A stretch of DNA of 64,000 bases from an uncultured Tenacibaculum sp. GTDB lineage: Bacteria; Bacteroidota; Bacteroidia; Flavobacteriales; Flavobacteriaceae. Position numbers and translations under genes: made by a program. The stretch covers positions 186,001 to 250,000 of the forward strand of contig CANMIL010000004.1 of NCBI GenBank assembly GCA_947497895.1. The letters are read 5' to 3'. Numbering within the stretch: position 1 is the stretch's first letter; each line of letters opens with the position of its first letter. The notes under the pieces were generated by a model that saw nothing but the letters and a program-made list of their open reading frames with translations, ran no database searches and was not told the DNA's origin. Shown in pieces: positions 8,281-18,405 of the stretch.

Positions 8281-10767
8281 ATGCGTAATAATATTGTATT
8301 TCTGTCACTAATGTTTTTTGTTATACCACGAATATCAAAAGCACAGACATTAAATGCGAATCGAAAAAAAATCTCTGCTATTCGAGTTTCAAAGGCTCCA
8401 AAAATAGACGGGAAAATCGATGATGATGCCTGGAATAAAGCTGAAGAAGCAAATAACTTCATTATGTTGCGTCCAGACAATGGTAAAACAGAACCTAACA
8501 CTCATAAAACTAGGGTTAAACTAGTTTATGATGATCAGGCTATCTATGTCAGTGCTAAAATGGAAGCTCCAGATCCGAGCAAAATTCCTGCTGAATTTAC
8601 CAATAGAGATAACATAGGTAATGCTGATTTCTTTTTAATCACAATAAATCCAAATGACGATGGGCAAAATCCTTTTGAGTTTATTGTTACTAGTTCTGGA
8701 GTTCAAGCGGATGCGAAAATTTCGAATGGTGACGAAGACTTTAACTGGAGTGCTGTATGGGATAGCAGTATTAGCTTTACTGAAAACGCATGGATTGTTG
8801 AAATGAAAATCCCTTATCGTGCATTGAGATTTGCAAATGAGGAGGTTCAATCTTGGGGTATCAACTTTCATAGACGCGTTCAAAACTTAAATGCCCAGTT
8901 TACTTGGAACCATGTTGATAACCAAGTTGGAAGGTGGACTCAATATGACGGGCTTCTAGAAAATTTAAAAGATATCAAACCTCCTACTCGATTAATCTTC
9001 TATCCTTATGCCTCATCAACAGTAATGGTTAACAAAGGTGAAAACAAATTCGATTGGAGTGTTGGTATGGACATTAAATATGGTATTACCGAGAACTTTA
9101 CCTTAGATGCTACCTTAATACCTGACTTTGGCCAAGTTGCATTTGACAATGTAGTACTGAACTTAGGACCTTTTGAACAACAATTTACAGAACAAAGACA
9201 GTTTTTTACTGAAGGAACGGAGCTCTTTAACATAACAAACTTGTTTTATTCTAGAAGAATTGGAGGAAGTCCAATCGATCAATTTGATGTTAAAAGTCAA
9301 ATAAGTAGTGATGAAGAAATAATTGACAATCCTAGTAAGGTAGACATGTTGAATGCCGTAAAAATATCGGGACGAACGAAAAAAGGTCTTGGTATTGGTT
9401 TTTTTAATGCCATTACAGCCAAAACAGAAGCTACAGTAAGAAATAAAACAACCAACGAAACTAGAACATTGGTTACCAATCCTTTTTCAAATTATAATAT
9501 TTTAGTTTTAGATCAACAATTTAACCAAAACTCCTTCGTTTCGTTGATTAATACAAATGTAACTCGCGTTGGTGAGTTTAGGGATGCAAATACTACAGGA
9601 ATCAAATGGCACATTGAAGATAAAAAGAGTACCTATAACATCGATGGTTCTTTTAGAATGAGTCACCTATCCGATGATGATACCAAACCTAGTGCCGGTT
9701 ATACTTTTGATACTAGTATTGGTAAACATGCTGGTAATTGGAGAGGAGAAATTGGATACAACTTCCAAAACAAAGATTTTGATCCTAATGATTTTGGAAT
9801 ATTTTTCAGAAACAACCAACAAAGGATTTATGGTTTCCTAGGATATCGATTATTACAACCGAAAGGTATATTTAATAATTACGGAGTTAACTTTTATTAT
9901 AATGTAAACTTCTTACACAATCCAGGAACTTATGTTGGTGCTAACGGAGGACTTTCGTTTTGGTCAGAAACTAGAAAGAGATTTGGATTTGGAGGAAACT
10001 TAAACTTTAATACAGAAAGAAAAGACTTTTTTGAACCAAGACAAGGAACTCAAAGCGGTATTTATTTTAGAGCTCCTCAAAGAATAAATATTAACCATTG
10101 GGGATCGACTGATTATAGAAAAAAGTTTGCTGTTGATTATAACTGGTTTTACAACTTCTTTAAAGATAACCCTAAAGAAGGATACGGTTTCAGATTTGCT
10201 CCGAGATATCGATTTAGCAATCGCTTTTCATTAGTATATGGTTTCAGATACAGTCAAACCAATAGAGATCAAGGATTCGTACGAAAAATAAGTGAAAGCT
10301 ACGCAAACGATAATCCTCAGTATTCATCTATTGAAGGTGATGTTATTTTTGGAGAGAGAGACTGGACCACTTATAACAATACGTTAACAGGAAAATATAG
10401 TTTTAGCGCCTTATCTTCTTTGTCTTTGAGTTTCAGACATAATTGGAGTAAAGTTCCTTACTACGATAACAATTTTTATAGTTTAGATAAAACCAATGGA
10501 AACTTGATTGCTAGTATTTATAATGAAGATCATGATCGTAATTTTAATAGTTGGAACATTGACTTAAACTATGTTTGGCAATTTGCTCCTGGAAGTCAGT
10601 TAATAGCATTTTACAGAAATTCAATTAATCCTAGCAATAATTTTGCTCCGGCTGACATTAGTTTTGCTGACAATTTGAGTAGACTATTTGAACAAGACAT
10701 GCAACACACATTTTCACTTAGACTTGTTTACTTTATAGACTATAACAACCTAAAAAGTATATTATAA
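8281..10767 (+). CDS. DUF5916 protein with CBM9-like N-terminal domain, outer membrane
   Basis: An 828-residue protein with a signal peptide (cleavage near SKAQ, residue 22). Residues ~35-215 form a carbohydrate-binding family 9-like beta sandwich (APKIDGKIDDDAW, VEMKIPYRALRF). The remainder is the long DUF5916 region rich in aromatic beta strands, likely an outer-membrane barrel. Family members are common in Bacteroidota and are thought to act at the cell surface, but substrate and role are not established. Monocistronic, with its own terminator. Confidence 0.85.
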   Translation: MRNNIVFLSLMFFVIPRISKAQTLNANRKKISAIRVSKAPKIDGKIDDDAWNKAEEANNFIMLRPDNGKTEPNTHKTRVKLVYDDQAIYVSAKMEAPDPSKIPAEFTNRDNIGNADFFLITINPNDDGQNPFEFIVTSSGVQADAKISNGDEDFNWSAVWDSSISFTENAWIVEMKIPYRALRFANEEVQSWGINFHRRVQNLNAQFTWNHVDNQVGRWTQYDGLLENLKDIKPPTRLIFYPYASSTVMVNKGENKFDWSVGMDIKYGITENFTLDATLIPDFGQVAFDNVVLNLGPFEQQFTEQRQFFTEGTELFNITNLFYSRRIGGSPIDQFDVKSQISSDEEIIDNPSKVDMLNAVKISGRTKKGLGIGFFNAITAKTEATVRNKTTNETRTLVTNPFSNYNILVLDQQFNQNSFVSLINTNVTRVGEFRDANTTGIKWHIEDKKSTYNIDGSFRMSHLSDDDTKPSAGYTFDTSIGKHAGNWRGEIGYNFQNKDFDPNDFGIFFRNNQQRIYGFLGYRLLQPKGIFNNYGVNFYYNVNFLHNPGTYVGANGGLSFWSETRKRFGFGGNLNFNTERKDFFEPRQGTQSGIYFRAPQRININHWGSTDYRKKFAVDYNWFYNFFKDNPKEGYGFRFAPRYRFSNRFSLVYGFRYSQTNRDQGFVRKISESYANDNPQYSSIEGDVIFGERDWTTYNNTLTGKYSFSALSSLSLSFRHNWSKVPYYDNNFYSLDKTNGNLIASIYNEDHDRNFNSWNIDLNYVWQFAPGSQLIAFYRNSINPSNNFAPADISFADNLSRLFEQDMQHTFSLRLVYFIDYNNLKSIL

Positions 10768-10787
10768 AAATAATTAAAGAGATTATT

Positions 10788-10831
10788 AAAGGAGATATGC
10801 CTTCATAATAGGCTATATCTCCTTTCTTTTT
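10788..10831 (+). terminator. Rho-independent terminator of the DUF5916 gene
   Basis: Long hairpin AAAGGAGATAT / ATATCTCCTTT extended by GCC/GGC with a one-base bulge, followed by a T-rich tract. Confidence 0.85.
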
Positions 10832-10859
10832 TATACATTCGTCTTATAAGATTCTTGTT

Positions 10860-11519
10860 ATGATCAGTGCTAAAAATATTCATAAAAGTTATGATACTGT
10901 GGAGATTTTAAAAGGTGTAAATCTTCATATTGAAAAGGGGGAAGTTATAGCCATTGTTGGTCCGTCGGGAGCAGGAAAAACGACGTTACTTCAAATTTTA
11001 GGGACGTTAGATTCACCTGATAACAAAGAAAACTTTTCGCTATCAATAAATGGTAAATCAGTAAAGAACTTGAACGATAAGGAAATTTCCTTATTTAGAA
11101 ATCAACATATTGGCTTTATTTTTCAATTCCACCAACTTCTTCCTGAGTTTACAGCTCTTGAAAATGTTTGCATTCCAGCTTTTATTGCAAAAAAAAGAAA
11201 AGCTGAAACAGAAAAAAAAGCTAAAGAATTACTTAACTTTTTAGGATTATCTCATCGGGAAAATCACAAGCCTAATGAATTATCGGGTGGTGAACAGCAA
11301 AGAGTGGCAGTTGCTCGAGCCCTTATTAATGACCCAGCAGTTATTCTGGCAGATGAACCAAGTGGAAACCTTGACTCTAGCTCCGCTGAAAATTTACATG
11401 AACTTTTTTTCAAACTAAGAGATTCCTTTGGTCAAACATTTGTAATTGTTACTCATAACAATGAACTAGCAACCATGGCTGATAGAAAATTAGTAATGAA
11501 AGATGGAGTTATTATTTAA
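10860..11519 (+). CDS. lolD: ABC transporter ATP-binding protein, LolD-like
   Basis: Cytoplasmic ATPase of 219 residues with Walker [10 protein letters not shown] (residues 34-42), Q-loop [17 protein letters not shown], signature [15 protein letters not shown], Walker [10 protein letters not shown] and the H-loop. The Q-loop context closely fits LolD/MacB-type ATPases that drive lipoprotein release from the inner membrane. No permease (LolC/E, FtsX-like) is adjacent, so the partner lies elsewhere. The symbol is by motif similarity only; another MacB-class ATPase is possible. Confidence 0.8.
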   Translation: MISAKNIHKSYDTVEILKGVNLHIEKGEVIAIVGPSGAGKTTLLQILGTLDSPDNKENFSLSINGKSVKNLNDKEISLFRNQHIGFIFQFHQLLPEFTALENVCIPAFIAKKRKAETEKKAKELLNFLGLSHRENHKPNELSGGEQQRVAVARALINDPAVILADEPSGNLDSSSAENLHELFFKLRDSFGQTFVIVTHNNELATMADRKLVMKDGVII

Positions 11520-11542
11520 CTGTAAAGTACTACTCTAGATTA

Positions 11543-12091
11543 ATGAACTCCACATTTCAAGAACTTTTATCTTATTTGAAAGCTCCTTCATTGGAAGAAG
11601 ACAGTAATGTTGGTATAGCTTATCGAATTCAAAAAACGATTCATCTTCTGATAATTTCCATTCTTACAGGAATGATTTTAGGACCTATTTTTGGAATCAT
11701 CGAAAAATTCAAAATCATTGATCTAGAAAATCACGCCGTTGAAAAGTTATTAGAATCTGAGTCAAAATTAACGGTTTTTTTTATTGCAGTAATACTAGCT
11801 CCCTTTGTGGAAGAGTTGATATTCAGGGCTCCTCTTACCTTATTTAAAGGTAAACAATTCTTTAATTTCGTTTTTTATTTTTTTGCATTACTATTTGGTT
11901 TGGTACACATCACAAACTATGAAATATCACCCAATGTAATTTTACTTTCGCCTATTTTAATCGCTCCTCAATTTATCTTAGGAACATACCTAGGTTTTAT
12001 AAGAGTTCGTTTCGGGCTTTTTTGGAGTATTCTTTTACATGCAAGTTACAATGCCTTCTTTATGTTTATTACTTTTGTAGGCGAATCGTAA
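11543..12091 (+). CDS. CPBP family intramembrane glutamic endopeptidase
   Basis: A 182-residue membrane protein with about four hydrophobic segments. It carries the three CPBP (Abi/Rce1-like) motifs: EELIFR (E90, E91, R95), FGLVH (H122) and a final HxxxN (LLHASYN). The family includes intramembrane proteases and bacteriocin-immunity proteins. It sits 23 bp after the LolD-like gene and 23 bp before the TIGR02757 gene, so the three probably form one transcript. Confidence 0.85.
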   Translation: MNSTFQELLSYLKAPSLEEDSNVGIAYRIQKTIHLLIISILTGMILGPIFGIIEKFKIIDLENHAVEKLLESESKLTVFFIAVILAPFVEELIFRAPLTLFKGKQFFNFVFYFFALLFGLVHITNYEISPNVILLSPILIAPQFILGTYLGFIRVRFGLFWSILLHASYNAFFMFITFVGES

Positions 12092-12114
12092 ATAATTTTC
12101 AAATACATTAATCT

Positions 12115-12879
12115 GTGAAAAAAGAAGAACTAAAAGCCTTTTTAGACGAAAAAGTAATTGAATACAACAATACAAGTTTTATTGATAGTGATCCAGTACA
12201 AATCCCAATCTCTTTCAATCAAAAAGAAGATCAAGAAATTTCTGGATTTCTTGCCGCTACTATTGCTTGGGGAAATCGAAAGATGATTATAAAAAATGCT
12301 CAACGCCTTGTTGATTTAATGGGGAATGCTCCTTATGATTTCGTAATGAATCATAAAGAAGATGACCTAGAAAGGTTCGATGATTTTGTGCACAGAACAT
12401 TTAATAATATCGATATTACCTTCTTCATAAAATCTCTAAAAAATATTTACACCAATCATCAAGGTTTGGAAAGTGTCTTAAAACCTGAACATGGTATTGA
12501 TAATTATCAACACGCTATTCATGAATTCAAAAAAACCTTCTTTGAAATCCCGCATGAAACAAGAACACTCAAACATGTTTCTGACCCATTAAAAAACTCA
12601 GCTTCAAAACGAATTAATATGTTTTTAAGATGGATGGTGAGAGATGATAAAGCGGGAGTAGATTTAGGAATTTGGAAATCGCATTCATCTGCTCATTTAC
12701 ATTGTCCTTTAGATGTTCATTCTGGAAATGTTGCTCGAAAACTAGGAATATTAAAACGTAAGCAAAACGACTGGAAAGCTCTCATGGAACTGGATACTAC
12801 TCTAAGAAAATTCGATCCGAAAGACCCTGTTAAATACGATTTCGCTCTATTTGGATTAGGCGTTTTTGAGAAGTTTTAA
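12115..12879 (+). CDS. TIGR02757 family protein (DUF2400)
   Basis: A 254-residue soluble protein matching the TIGR02757 pattern (FLAATIAWGNRKMI near the N-terminus; NMFLRWMVRDD and LDVHSGNVARKLG later). The family is conserved in Bacteroidota and is distantly reminiscent of HhH-type DNA glycosylase folds, but no activity is established. The start is the GTG at 12115, as no better ATG gives the conserved N-terminus. It is followed by a weak hairpin. Confidence 0.8.
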   Translation: MKKEELKAFLDEKVIEYNNTSFIDSDPVQIPISFNQKEDQEISGFLAATIAWGNRKMIIKNAQRLVDLMGNAPYDFVMNHKEDDLERFDDFVHRTFNNIDITFFIKSLKNIYTNHQGLESVLKPEHGIDNYQHAIHEFKKTFFEIPHETRTLKHVSDPLKNSASKRINMFLRWMVRDDKAGVDLGIWKSHSSAHLHCPLDVHSGNVARKLGILKRKQNDWKALMELDTTLRKFDPKDPVKYDFALFGLGVFEKF

Positions 12880-12884
12880 AAAAT

Positions 12885-12903
12885 AAAATGTTGCGAACAT
12901 TTT
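12885..12903 (+). terminator. Weak hairpin after the TIGR02757 gene
   Basis: Perfect AAAATGTT / AACATTTT inverted repeat with a GCG loop directly after the stop codon. The stem is AT-rich and the T tract only four bases, so termination is likely weak. Confidence 0.4.
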
Positions 12904-13027
12904 ACGTTAAACTTAAAAACACCTTCATATATAAGCTAAGAAAAAGCCTCATTATTACTCTTTTATCTTCACAAAAAGTTTTCGTATTTTTATAAATTAA
13001 ACAAACAACCAAAAACTGCATCTCAAA

Positions 13028-14512
13028 ATGAAAAAATTGTTTTCATTTGCTGCGCTATTATTCTCTATTTATTTAGGCGCTCAAGACTTAAGGATTCCTG
13101 TAGACACTACCGTGGTTACCTCTGGATCCGTATCTATAAAAGGGAAACCAATAAAATACAAGGCTCAAACTGGAACACAACCGGTATTTGATAAAAACGG
13201 AAAAATTAAGGCTACGCTTTATTACACATATTACTATAGAACGGATGTTCAGAATAGGGAGAACAGACCTTTATTAATGTCCTTTAACGGTGGACCTGGA
13301 TCTGCTTCAGTTTGGATGCACATTGGATACACTGGGCCGAAAGTTTTAAATATCGATGATGAAGGCAACCCTATTCAACCTTATGGAATTAAAGACAATC
13401 CTTATTCAGTGCTTGATGTTGCAGATATAGTTTTTGTAAATCCTGTAAATACTGGTTACTCAAGACCTGTTCTAAAAAAAGAAGAAAAGTTAGACCATAA
13501 ATACTTCTTTGGAATCAATGCTGATGCTAAATATTTAGCAAGCTGGTTAAATACTTTTATCACACGACATAATAGGTGGAAATCACCTAAATATATAATC
13601 GGGGAAAGTTATGGAGGAACGCGCGTAATGCAGCTTGCCTACGAGCTTCAAAGTAGTCAATGGATTTATCTTAATGGAGTCATCATGGTATCTCCTGCTG
13701 ATTACGAATTACTCAGAACAAAGAGTTCTGAAGATTTTGCCATCAATTTCCCGTATTTCACAGCAGCTGCCTGGTATCATAAAATGCTTCCTTCGCAATT
13801 ACAACAACAAGATCTAGAAGCTATTTTGCCAGAATCTGAAAATTTTGCCATTAACAAACTTTTACCAGCAATAGCAAAAGGAGGTTTTATTTCTGATAAT
13901 GAGAGACAAGAAATTGCTGAAAAAATGGCCTATTATTCAGGTCTTAAAAAAGAGGTAATACTTCAACATAATTTAGAAGTTCCGAATAGTTTCTTCTGGA
14001 AAGAGCTTTTAAGAGAGAAATCAGGAAAAACAATTGGAAGACTTGACAGTAGGTATTTAGGTGTTGACAGAAAAGAATCTGGAGAGAGTCCAGATTACAG
14101 TCCAGAATTGGTTTCATGGGTTCACTCCTTTACACCAGCTATGAATTATTACATTAAGAATGTTTTGAAATTCAACACTGACGTAAAGTATAACATGTTT
14201 GGTTCGGTTCATCCATGGGACTTTACAAAAAATAGTGCTCGCGAAAATTTACGAAAAGCTATGGCACAAAACCCTTTCTTAAAAGTATTAGTTCAATCCG
14301 GATATTACGATGGAGCTACTACTTATGCTGCGGCCAAGTATACGATGAGTAAAATTGACCCGAGTGGAAAATTAAAAGACCGCTTTTCTTTTAAAGGATA
14401 TAGAGGCGGACATATGATGTATTTACGTAAAGAAGATTTGCAAAAATCGAATGAAGACTTGCGTAATTTTATTAATAAAAGTTCCAAGAATATTGGAGCT
14501 GCGAAATATTAA
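13028..14512 (+). CDS. Secreted serine carboxypeptidase, peptidase family S10
   Basis: A 494-residue protein with a signal peptide ending near LGAQ (residue 19). S10 hallmarks are the oxyanion-region string SFNGGPGSASVW and the nucleophile motif IIGESYGG with Ser194; Asp428 (SGYYDGAT) and His462 (GGHMMYL) fit the catalytic triad. It should remove C-terminal residues from peptides in the periplasm or outside the cell. The following PAS gene begins 3 bp downstream and likely shares its transcript. Confidence 0.92.
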   Translation: MKKLFSFAALLFSIYLGAQDLRIPVDTTVVTSGSVSIKGKPIKYKAQTGTQPVFDKNGKIKATLYYTYYYRTDVQNRENRPLLMSFNGGPGSASVWMHIGYTGPKVLNIDDEGNPIQPYGIKDNPYSVLDVADIVFVNPVNTGYSRPVLKKEEKLDHKYFFGINADAKYLASWLNTFITRHNRWKSPKYIIGESYGGTRVMQLAYELQSSQWIYLNGVIMVSPADYELLRTKSSEDFAINFPYFTAAAWYHKMLPSQLQQQDLEAILPESENFAINKLLPAIAKGGFISDNERQEIAEKMAYYSGLKKEVILQHNLEVPNSFFWKELLREKSGKTIGRLDSRYLGVDRKESGESPDYSPELVSWVHSFTPAMNYYIKNVLKFNTDVKYNMFGSVHPWDFTKNSARENLRKAMAQNPFLKVLVQSGYYDGATTYAAAKYTMSKIDPSGKLKDRFSFKGYRGGHMMYLRKEDLQKSNEDLRNFINKSSKNIGAAKY

Positions 14513-14515
14513 ATC

Positions 14516-15082
14516 ATGAAAAATAATATACTGAATATGAAAAGCTTGGATCTTTATCTTGCTTCCTTATCGGAAGAAGAAATTAAAGGTCTACAAAGCT
14601 ACATGCAAGTAAATGACTTTGTGAATTCAGAATTGATGTCCTTTGATATTTATTTACAAAAATTTCATCAACTAGGAACTGAAATTCAAAGAAACAAGGA
14701 TATTGAAGTAATTAAAGAAATGTCACAACAATATAATTGGACTAATGATTTGGACAGCATCTTTAAAGGTAATTCTTTCGAAGCCCTTGTTTTAACTGAC
14801 TTATCTAAAAAAATAGTATGGGTAAATTCAGGTTTTACAGAAATGACTGGATATTCGAAAAAATTTGCCTTGAACAAAACACCAAATTTTCTTCAGGGAG
14901 AAAGAACCTCGAAAGAAACAAGAGAAAGGATACGACAAAAGTTACTTATGGGAACTCCATTTAAAGAGGTAATTATCAATCACAGAAAAGATAAATCCAC
15001 TTATAAATGTGAAGTAAAAATATTTCCTTTAAAAAGTGAAACAACTACTCACTTTTTAGCTCTAGAGAAAATAGCTTTGTAA
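14516..15082 (+). CDS. PAS domain-containing protein
   Basis: A 188-residue cytoplasmic protein. Residues ~85-188 form a PAS/PAC sensor domain (FEALVLTDLSKKIVWVNS, FTEMTGYSKKFAL, NFLQGERTS). The FLQG string recalls LOV domains, but the flavin-reactive Cys position holds Pro, so blue-light photochemistry of the LOV type is not expected. No output domain is present, so signalling must go through a partner. A downstream in-frame ATG at 14537 is an alternative start. Confidence 0.85.
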   Translation: MKNNILNMKSLDLYLASLSEEEIKGLQSYMQVNDFVNSELMSFDIYLQKFHQLGTEIQRNKDIEVIKEMSQQYNWTNDLDSIFKGNSFEALVLTDLSKKIVWVNSGFTEMTGYSKKFALNKTPNFLQGERTSKETRERIRQKLLMGTPFKEVIINHRKDKSTYKCEVKIFPLKSETTTHFLALEKIAL

Positions 15083-15111
15083 AAAAACGCCATGTGAACC
15101 ATGGCGTTTTT
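15083..15111 (+). terminator. Rho-independent terminator of the S10-PAS transcript
   Basis: AAAAACGCCATG / CATGGCGTTTTT perfect inverted repeat with a 5-nt loop and a terminal T tract, 1 bp after the PAS stop codon. Confidence 0.88.
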
Positions 15112-15215
15112 CTATTTTGGCAATTATCAAAAAAAACATAACCGCTTATTTTCCAATTTTTTAAATAGGTTTTCAGTGTAATTTTAGTATATTACGATAA
15201 CAAAAAATCCTTTAT

Positions 15216-16316
15216 ATGCTATTAACCACTGAAACCCCAGCAGAAGTGGCTCTGTCCATAAAAAACTATGTTGAGAACGACACAGCTTTAATCAGTATTG
15301 GAGAAGAAACAAGTACTGATATTGAAGAACTGATAAAAGCGCTAAACGAAGAAGGAGTCAGTTTCATTGGAGCCATTTTCCCAATGATTATCCATAACGA
15401 TCATACTAGTAAAAAAGGAATTGTTATTCATAGATTAAGCAATATTGTTTACTTGTCTATGGTGAAAAACATAAGTAAACAGGACTATAAAATACCTTCT
15501 GTTGACTTTAAACCTGGGGCAGACTATAGCTTAATAACATACGTCGACGGGCTAACTTCTAATATTTCTGTTTTTTTGAGTCAACTCTATGAAAACTATG
15601 GAATGAACACCAATTACATAGGTGGAGGTGCTGGAAGTTTAAGTCTGAAACAAGCTCCATGTGTTTTTTCTAAAGATGGTTTCTTTCAAGATGCTGCTGT
15701 AGTATGTTTAACAGAAACCAAATCTAGTATTGGTGTAAATCATGGTTGGGAAAAACTTGATGGACCGTTTATCGTTACGAAAGCTAATCATAATACAATT
15801 GAAGAAATAAACTGGGACAATCCATTTAACATATACAAAAAAATCGTTGAGAAAGATTCTGGTAGTACAGTTACACAGGAGAACTTTTTAGATTTTTCCG
15901 GATGCTATCCGATCGGAATTATCAAAGACGGAATTGACCATCATATTGTACGTGACCCATTAAAAGTTGAAAATAATAATGCAATTGTTTGTATTGGACA
16001 CGTTGAGGAAAATACCATGATTAATATCATGAAAGGTGAAAACGAATCCCTTCTTAATGCGGCGAAAATAGCCACCGAAGAAATTGTTTCTAAGGCTGAG
16101 GGTGCAAAAAACGCCATGATTATTGATTGCATTACCAGAGTATTTAAGTTAAAAGATGACTTCAAATACGAATTAGAAAACGTTTATAAAACTATTCAAG
16201 ATAAGTATCCAGATATCAATATAGATGGTGCTTTAACTTTGGGTGAAATTTCTTCTTATGGAAATGGATATATTGAATTTTATAATAGAACAATTGTTGT
16301 AGGTTTATTTGAATAA
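15216..16316 (+). CDS. FIST domain sensory protein
   Basis: A 366-residue soluble protein with FIST_N (about residues 25-215, including YVDGLTSN and YGGGAGSL-like GGGAGSLSL) and FIST_C (about 225-350, with FSGCYPIGI and GEISSYGNGYIEF near the end). FIST domains are proposed small-ligand sensors found in signal-transduction proteins. The stop overlaps the histidine kinase start as TAATG, so the two are translationally coupled and probably act as a sensor-kinase pair. Confidence 0.88.
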   Translation: MLLTTETPAEVALSIKNYVENDTALISIGEETSTDIEELIKALNEEGVSFIGAIFPMIIHNDHTSKKGIVIHRLSNIVYLSMVKNISKQDYKIPSVDFKPGADYSLITYVDGLTSNISVFLSQLYENYGMNTNYIGGGAGSLSLKQAPCVFSKDGFFQDAAVVCLTETKSSIGVNHGWEKLDGPFIVTKANHNTIEEINWDNPFNIYKKIVEKDSGSTVTQENFLDFSGCYPIGIIKDGIDHHIVRDPLKVENNNAIVCIGHVEENTMINIMKGENESLLNAAKIATEEIVSKAEGAKNAMIIDCITRVFKLKDDFKYELENVYKTIQDKYPDINIDGALTLGEISSYGNGYIEFYNRTIVVGLFE

Positions 16317-17470
16317 TGGAAAGTGGTAATCAGATACTTGATATTCTAAGACTGTATGAGTATTCTATGAGTATAGGGAAATCACTTGACTATTATAGCA
16401 ATTGTGATAGCTTCCTAAAACTTTTACTAAAAAGGAAAAATTTAAATGCTTGTTGGATTCTTAGACTTGATCAGAATAACTTAATTACAGAATATTCTAT
16501 ACCCTATGGTGATCATAGTACAAAACAAGAAATTTCAACTTGGGCGTATGACTACTTAAATGCTATTGATCAATGTACTCTTGAAGAGTATAACGATTTA
16601 TTCGATGAACTATCAACAATAGCAATTGATAGTGGAATATTAGCAATTGTACGTTTGAACAAAAGTAGTTTCCTTTTTTTATATTCAATAGAAAAGAATA
16701 TATGTAGTAAAGATTTAAACCAGTTACTTCCTGTAATAAGCAAATTTTCAATCACTCTTGAAGCATGTAAAGCTTACGAAAACCAAAACATTTTACTTCA
16801 GAGGTTAGAGGAGCGTAATGAAGAATTAAATAATTATGCTCATATCGTATCTCATGATTTAAAATCTCCTTTAAGAAACATGGATGCTCTTGTTTCTTGG
16901 TTAAAAGAAGATCATATTAAAGAGTTTTCAGAAGAAGCCTCGGACTATATTAATTTAATTGGAGAAAACATTACTAGAATGGAAGCGCTGGTTAGTGGTA
17001 TTCTTGAATACTCAACTATCGGACTGAAAGATTTTAAAAGTTCTTTTATTGATCTGAATATTATTCTTAAAGATATTTTAAGTCATATTTATATCCCTAA
17101 ACATATTCATGTTTCCGTTTCGGAAAACTTTCCAACGATTAAAGGAGATACTTATAGATTACAGCAATTATTTCAAAATTTAATAAGTAATGCTGTTAAA
17201 TATAATGATAAGGATATCGGTAAAATTGAAGTTGGGTATAAAAAAGAAGGAAAAACTTTTGTGTATTACGTAAAAGATAATGGTAAAGGTATAGAAGAAA
17301 AATACCACACTAAAATATTCAATGTTTTTCAAAAGCTCGAAAACAATAAAAACTCTACCGGAATTGGGCTTTCAATTGTGGAGAAAGTCATAAGTAATTA
17401 TGGTGGAAAAATATGGTTGACTTCAGCACTTAAAAAAGGAACTACCTTTTTCTTTACCCTGTCAAAATAG
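16316..17470 (+). CDS. Cytoplasmic sensor histidine kinase partnered with FIST protein
   Basis: A 384-residue protein without transmembrane segments. The first ~150 residues are an unrecognised input region, followed by a short coiled coil. The HisKA H-box is SHDLKSPL with the phospho-acceptor His180. The ATPase domain shows N-box FQNLISNAVKYN, G1 DNGKGI, F-box NVFQKL and G2 STGIGLSIV. No receiver or response-regulator gene is adjacent on this strand. It converges tail-to-tail with the Dph6-like gene, the stops being 2 bp apart with no terminator between. Confidence 0.92.
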   Translation: MESGNQILDILRLYEYSMSIGKSLDYYSNCDSFLKLLLKRKNLNACWILRLDQNNLITEYSIPYGDHSTKQEISTWAYDYLNAIDQCTLEEYNDLFDELSTIAIDSGILAIVRLNKSSFLFLYSIEKNICSKDLNQLLPVISKFSITLEACKAYENQNILLQRLEERNEELNNYAHIVSHDLKSPLRNMDALVSWLKEDHIKEFSEEASDYINLIGENITRMEALVSGILEYSTIGLKDFKSSFIDLNIILKDILSHIYIPKHIHVSVSENFPTIKGDTYRLQQLFQNLISNAVKYNDKDIGKIEVGYKKEGKTFVYYVKDNGKGIEEKYHTKIFNVFQKLENNKNSTGIGLSIVEKVISNYGGKIWLTSALKKGTTFFFTLSK

Positions 17471-17472
17471 CA

Positions 17473-18210
17473 CTACTTCTTCTTTAAATCACAATACCAA
17501 AAGTTAGAACTGTATTTTCTTTTTTCCTCTTTCTCTGATTTTTGATAGCAATTATCATCTTCATCATCGTGCAATTTATATGACCTTAAAACCTTTTCTC
17601 CTATCTCAAAATCCACTGGTTTTGAAAAAATAGGTCCATCAAAACAAAAAGTATGGAACTCTCCATTTTCACCACATACATCAACATTCTCAGGCAAATC
17701 ATTAATAAAATCCTCATCAATAATTCTTCCTACAAATTCCCTCCCTAACAAATCTGCATTTACACAAACAGTAATTGTTTTAAAACCAAGATCTAAAAAC
17801 TCTCTCAATAAATCCTTGGTATCCTTTTTCCATAAAGGATATACCCCTGTAATTCCAACTTCTCTTAATTGGGTATCTCTATATTTTCTCAAATCCTCCA
17901 AAAAAATATCTCCAAAAATGGCATTTTGAAAACCGTTTTCTTTCAAACCAACTGTTTTGTGTTTCATTTTCTGATCATACATTGCCATAGTAACATCTGC
18001 AGGGAACTCTATTTTATCTAGAGGAATGCCAATACTTTCAACTTGAGCATTTAACAAATCCTCATGCAATCCATGCATAGAAACGCGTTGATAATCTTCG
18101 TTTATATTAGTGATCAATCTTTCTACTCTATATTTTTGTTCTTTTAAAACCTTATATAACGCCAAAGACGAATCCTTACCTGTACTCCAATTAAAATATG
18201 CTTTTTCCAT
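17473..18210 (-). CDS. Dph6-related ATP pyrophosphatase
   Basis: A 245-residue PP-loop (adenine nucleotide alpha hydrolase) enzyme. The loop is WSTGKDS at residues 8-14, followed by the family string DEDFINDLPENVDVCGENGEFHTF. In eukaryotes and archaea the family includes diphthine-ammonia ligase, but bacteria lack diphthamide, so the substrate here is unknown. The C-terminal tail carries two Cys residues and is strongly basic. Confidence 0.85.
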   Translation of the reverse strand: MEKAYFNWSTGKDSSLALYKVLKEQKYRVERLITNINEDYQRVSMHGLHEDLLNAQVESIGIPLDKIEFPADVTMAMYDQKMKHKTVGLKENGFQNAIFGDIFLEDLRKYRDTQLREVGITGVYPLWKKDTKDLLREFLDLGFKTITVCVNADLLGREFVGRIIDEDFINDLPENVDVCGENGEFHTFCFDGPIFSKPVDFEIGEKVLRSYKLHDDEDDNCYQKSEKEEKRKYSSNFWYCDLKKK

Positions 18211-18343
18211 TTTTTACTTTCAAATTAAACACTAACAACTTCCTGACGCCTTAAATATTTCTTTTACAAAGATCAGTAAATTCTTTCAATCTTTTTCTTC
18301 GTTTCTAGCTGTTTAAAAACATAAAAACTCATTTACGATTTAG

Positions 18344-18351
18344 TAACTTTG
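18344..18351 (+). promoter_or_regulatory. Possible promoter box for the LytTR gene
   Basis: TAACTTTG matches TAnnTTTG exactly, 54 nt before the ATG; no clear -33 TTG is seen. Confidence 0.4.
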
Positions 18352-18405
18352 CCGCAGTTTAGAAATTAGAAAATAATTCTAACTTTAAGTATAAATTATT
18401 CGATA

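Noticed and set aside
14516..15082. Possible LOV photoreceptor
   Set aside because: The FLQG string is present but the flavin-adduct Cys position is Pro, so an ordinary PAS domain is the safer call.
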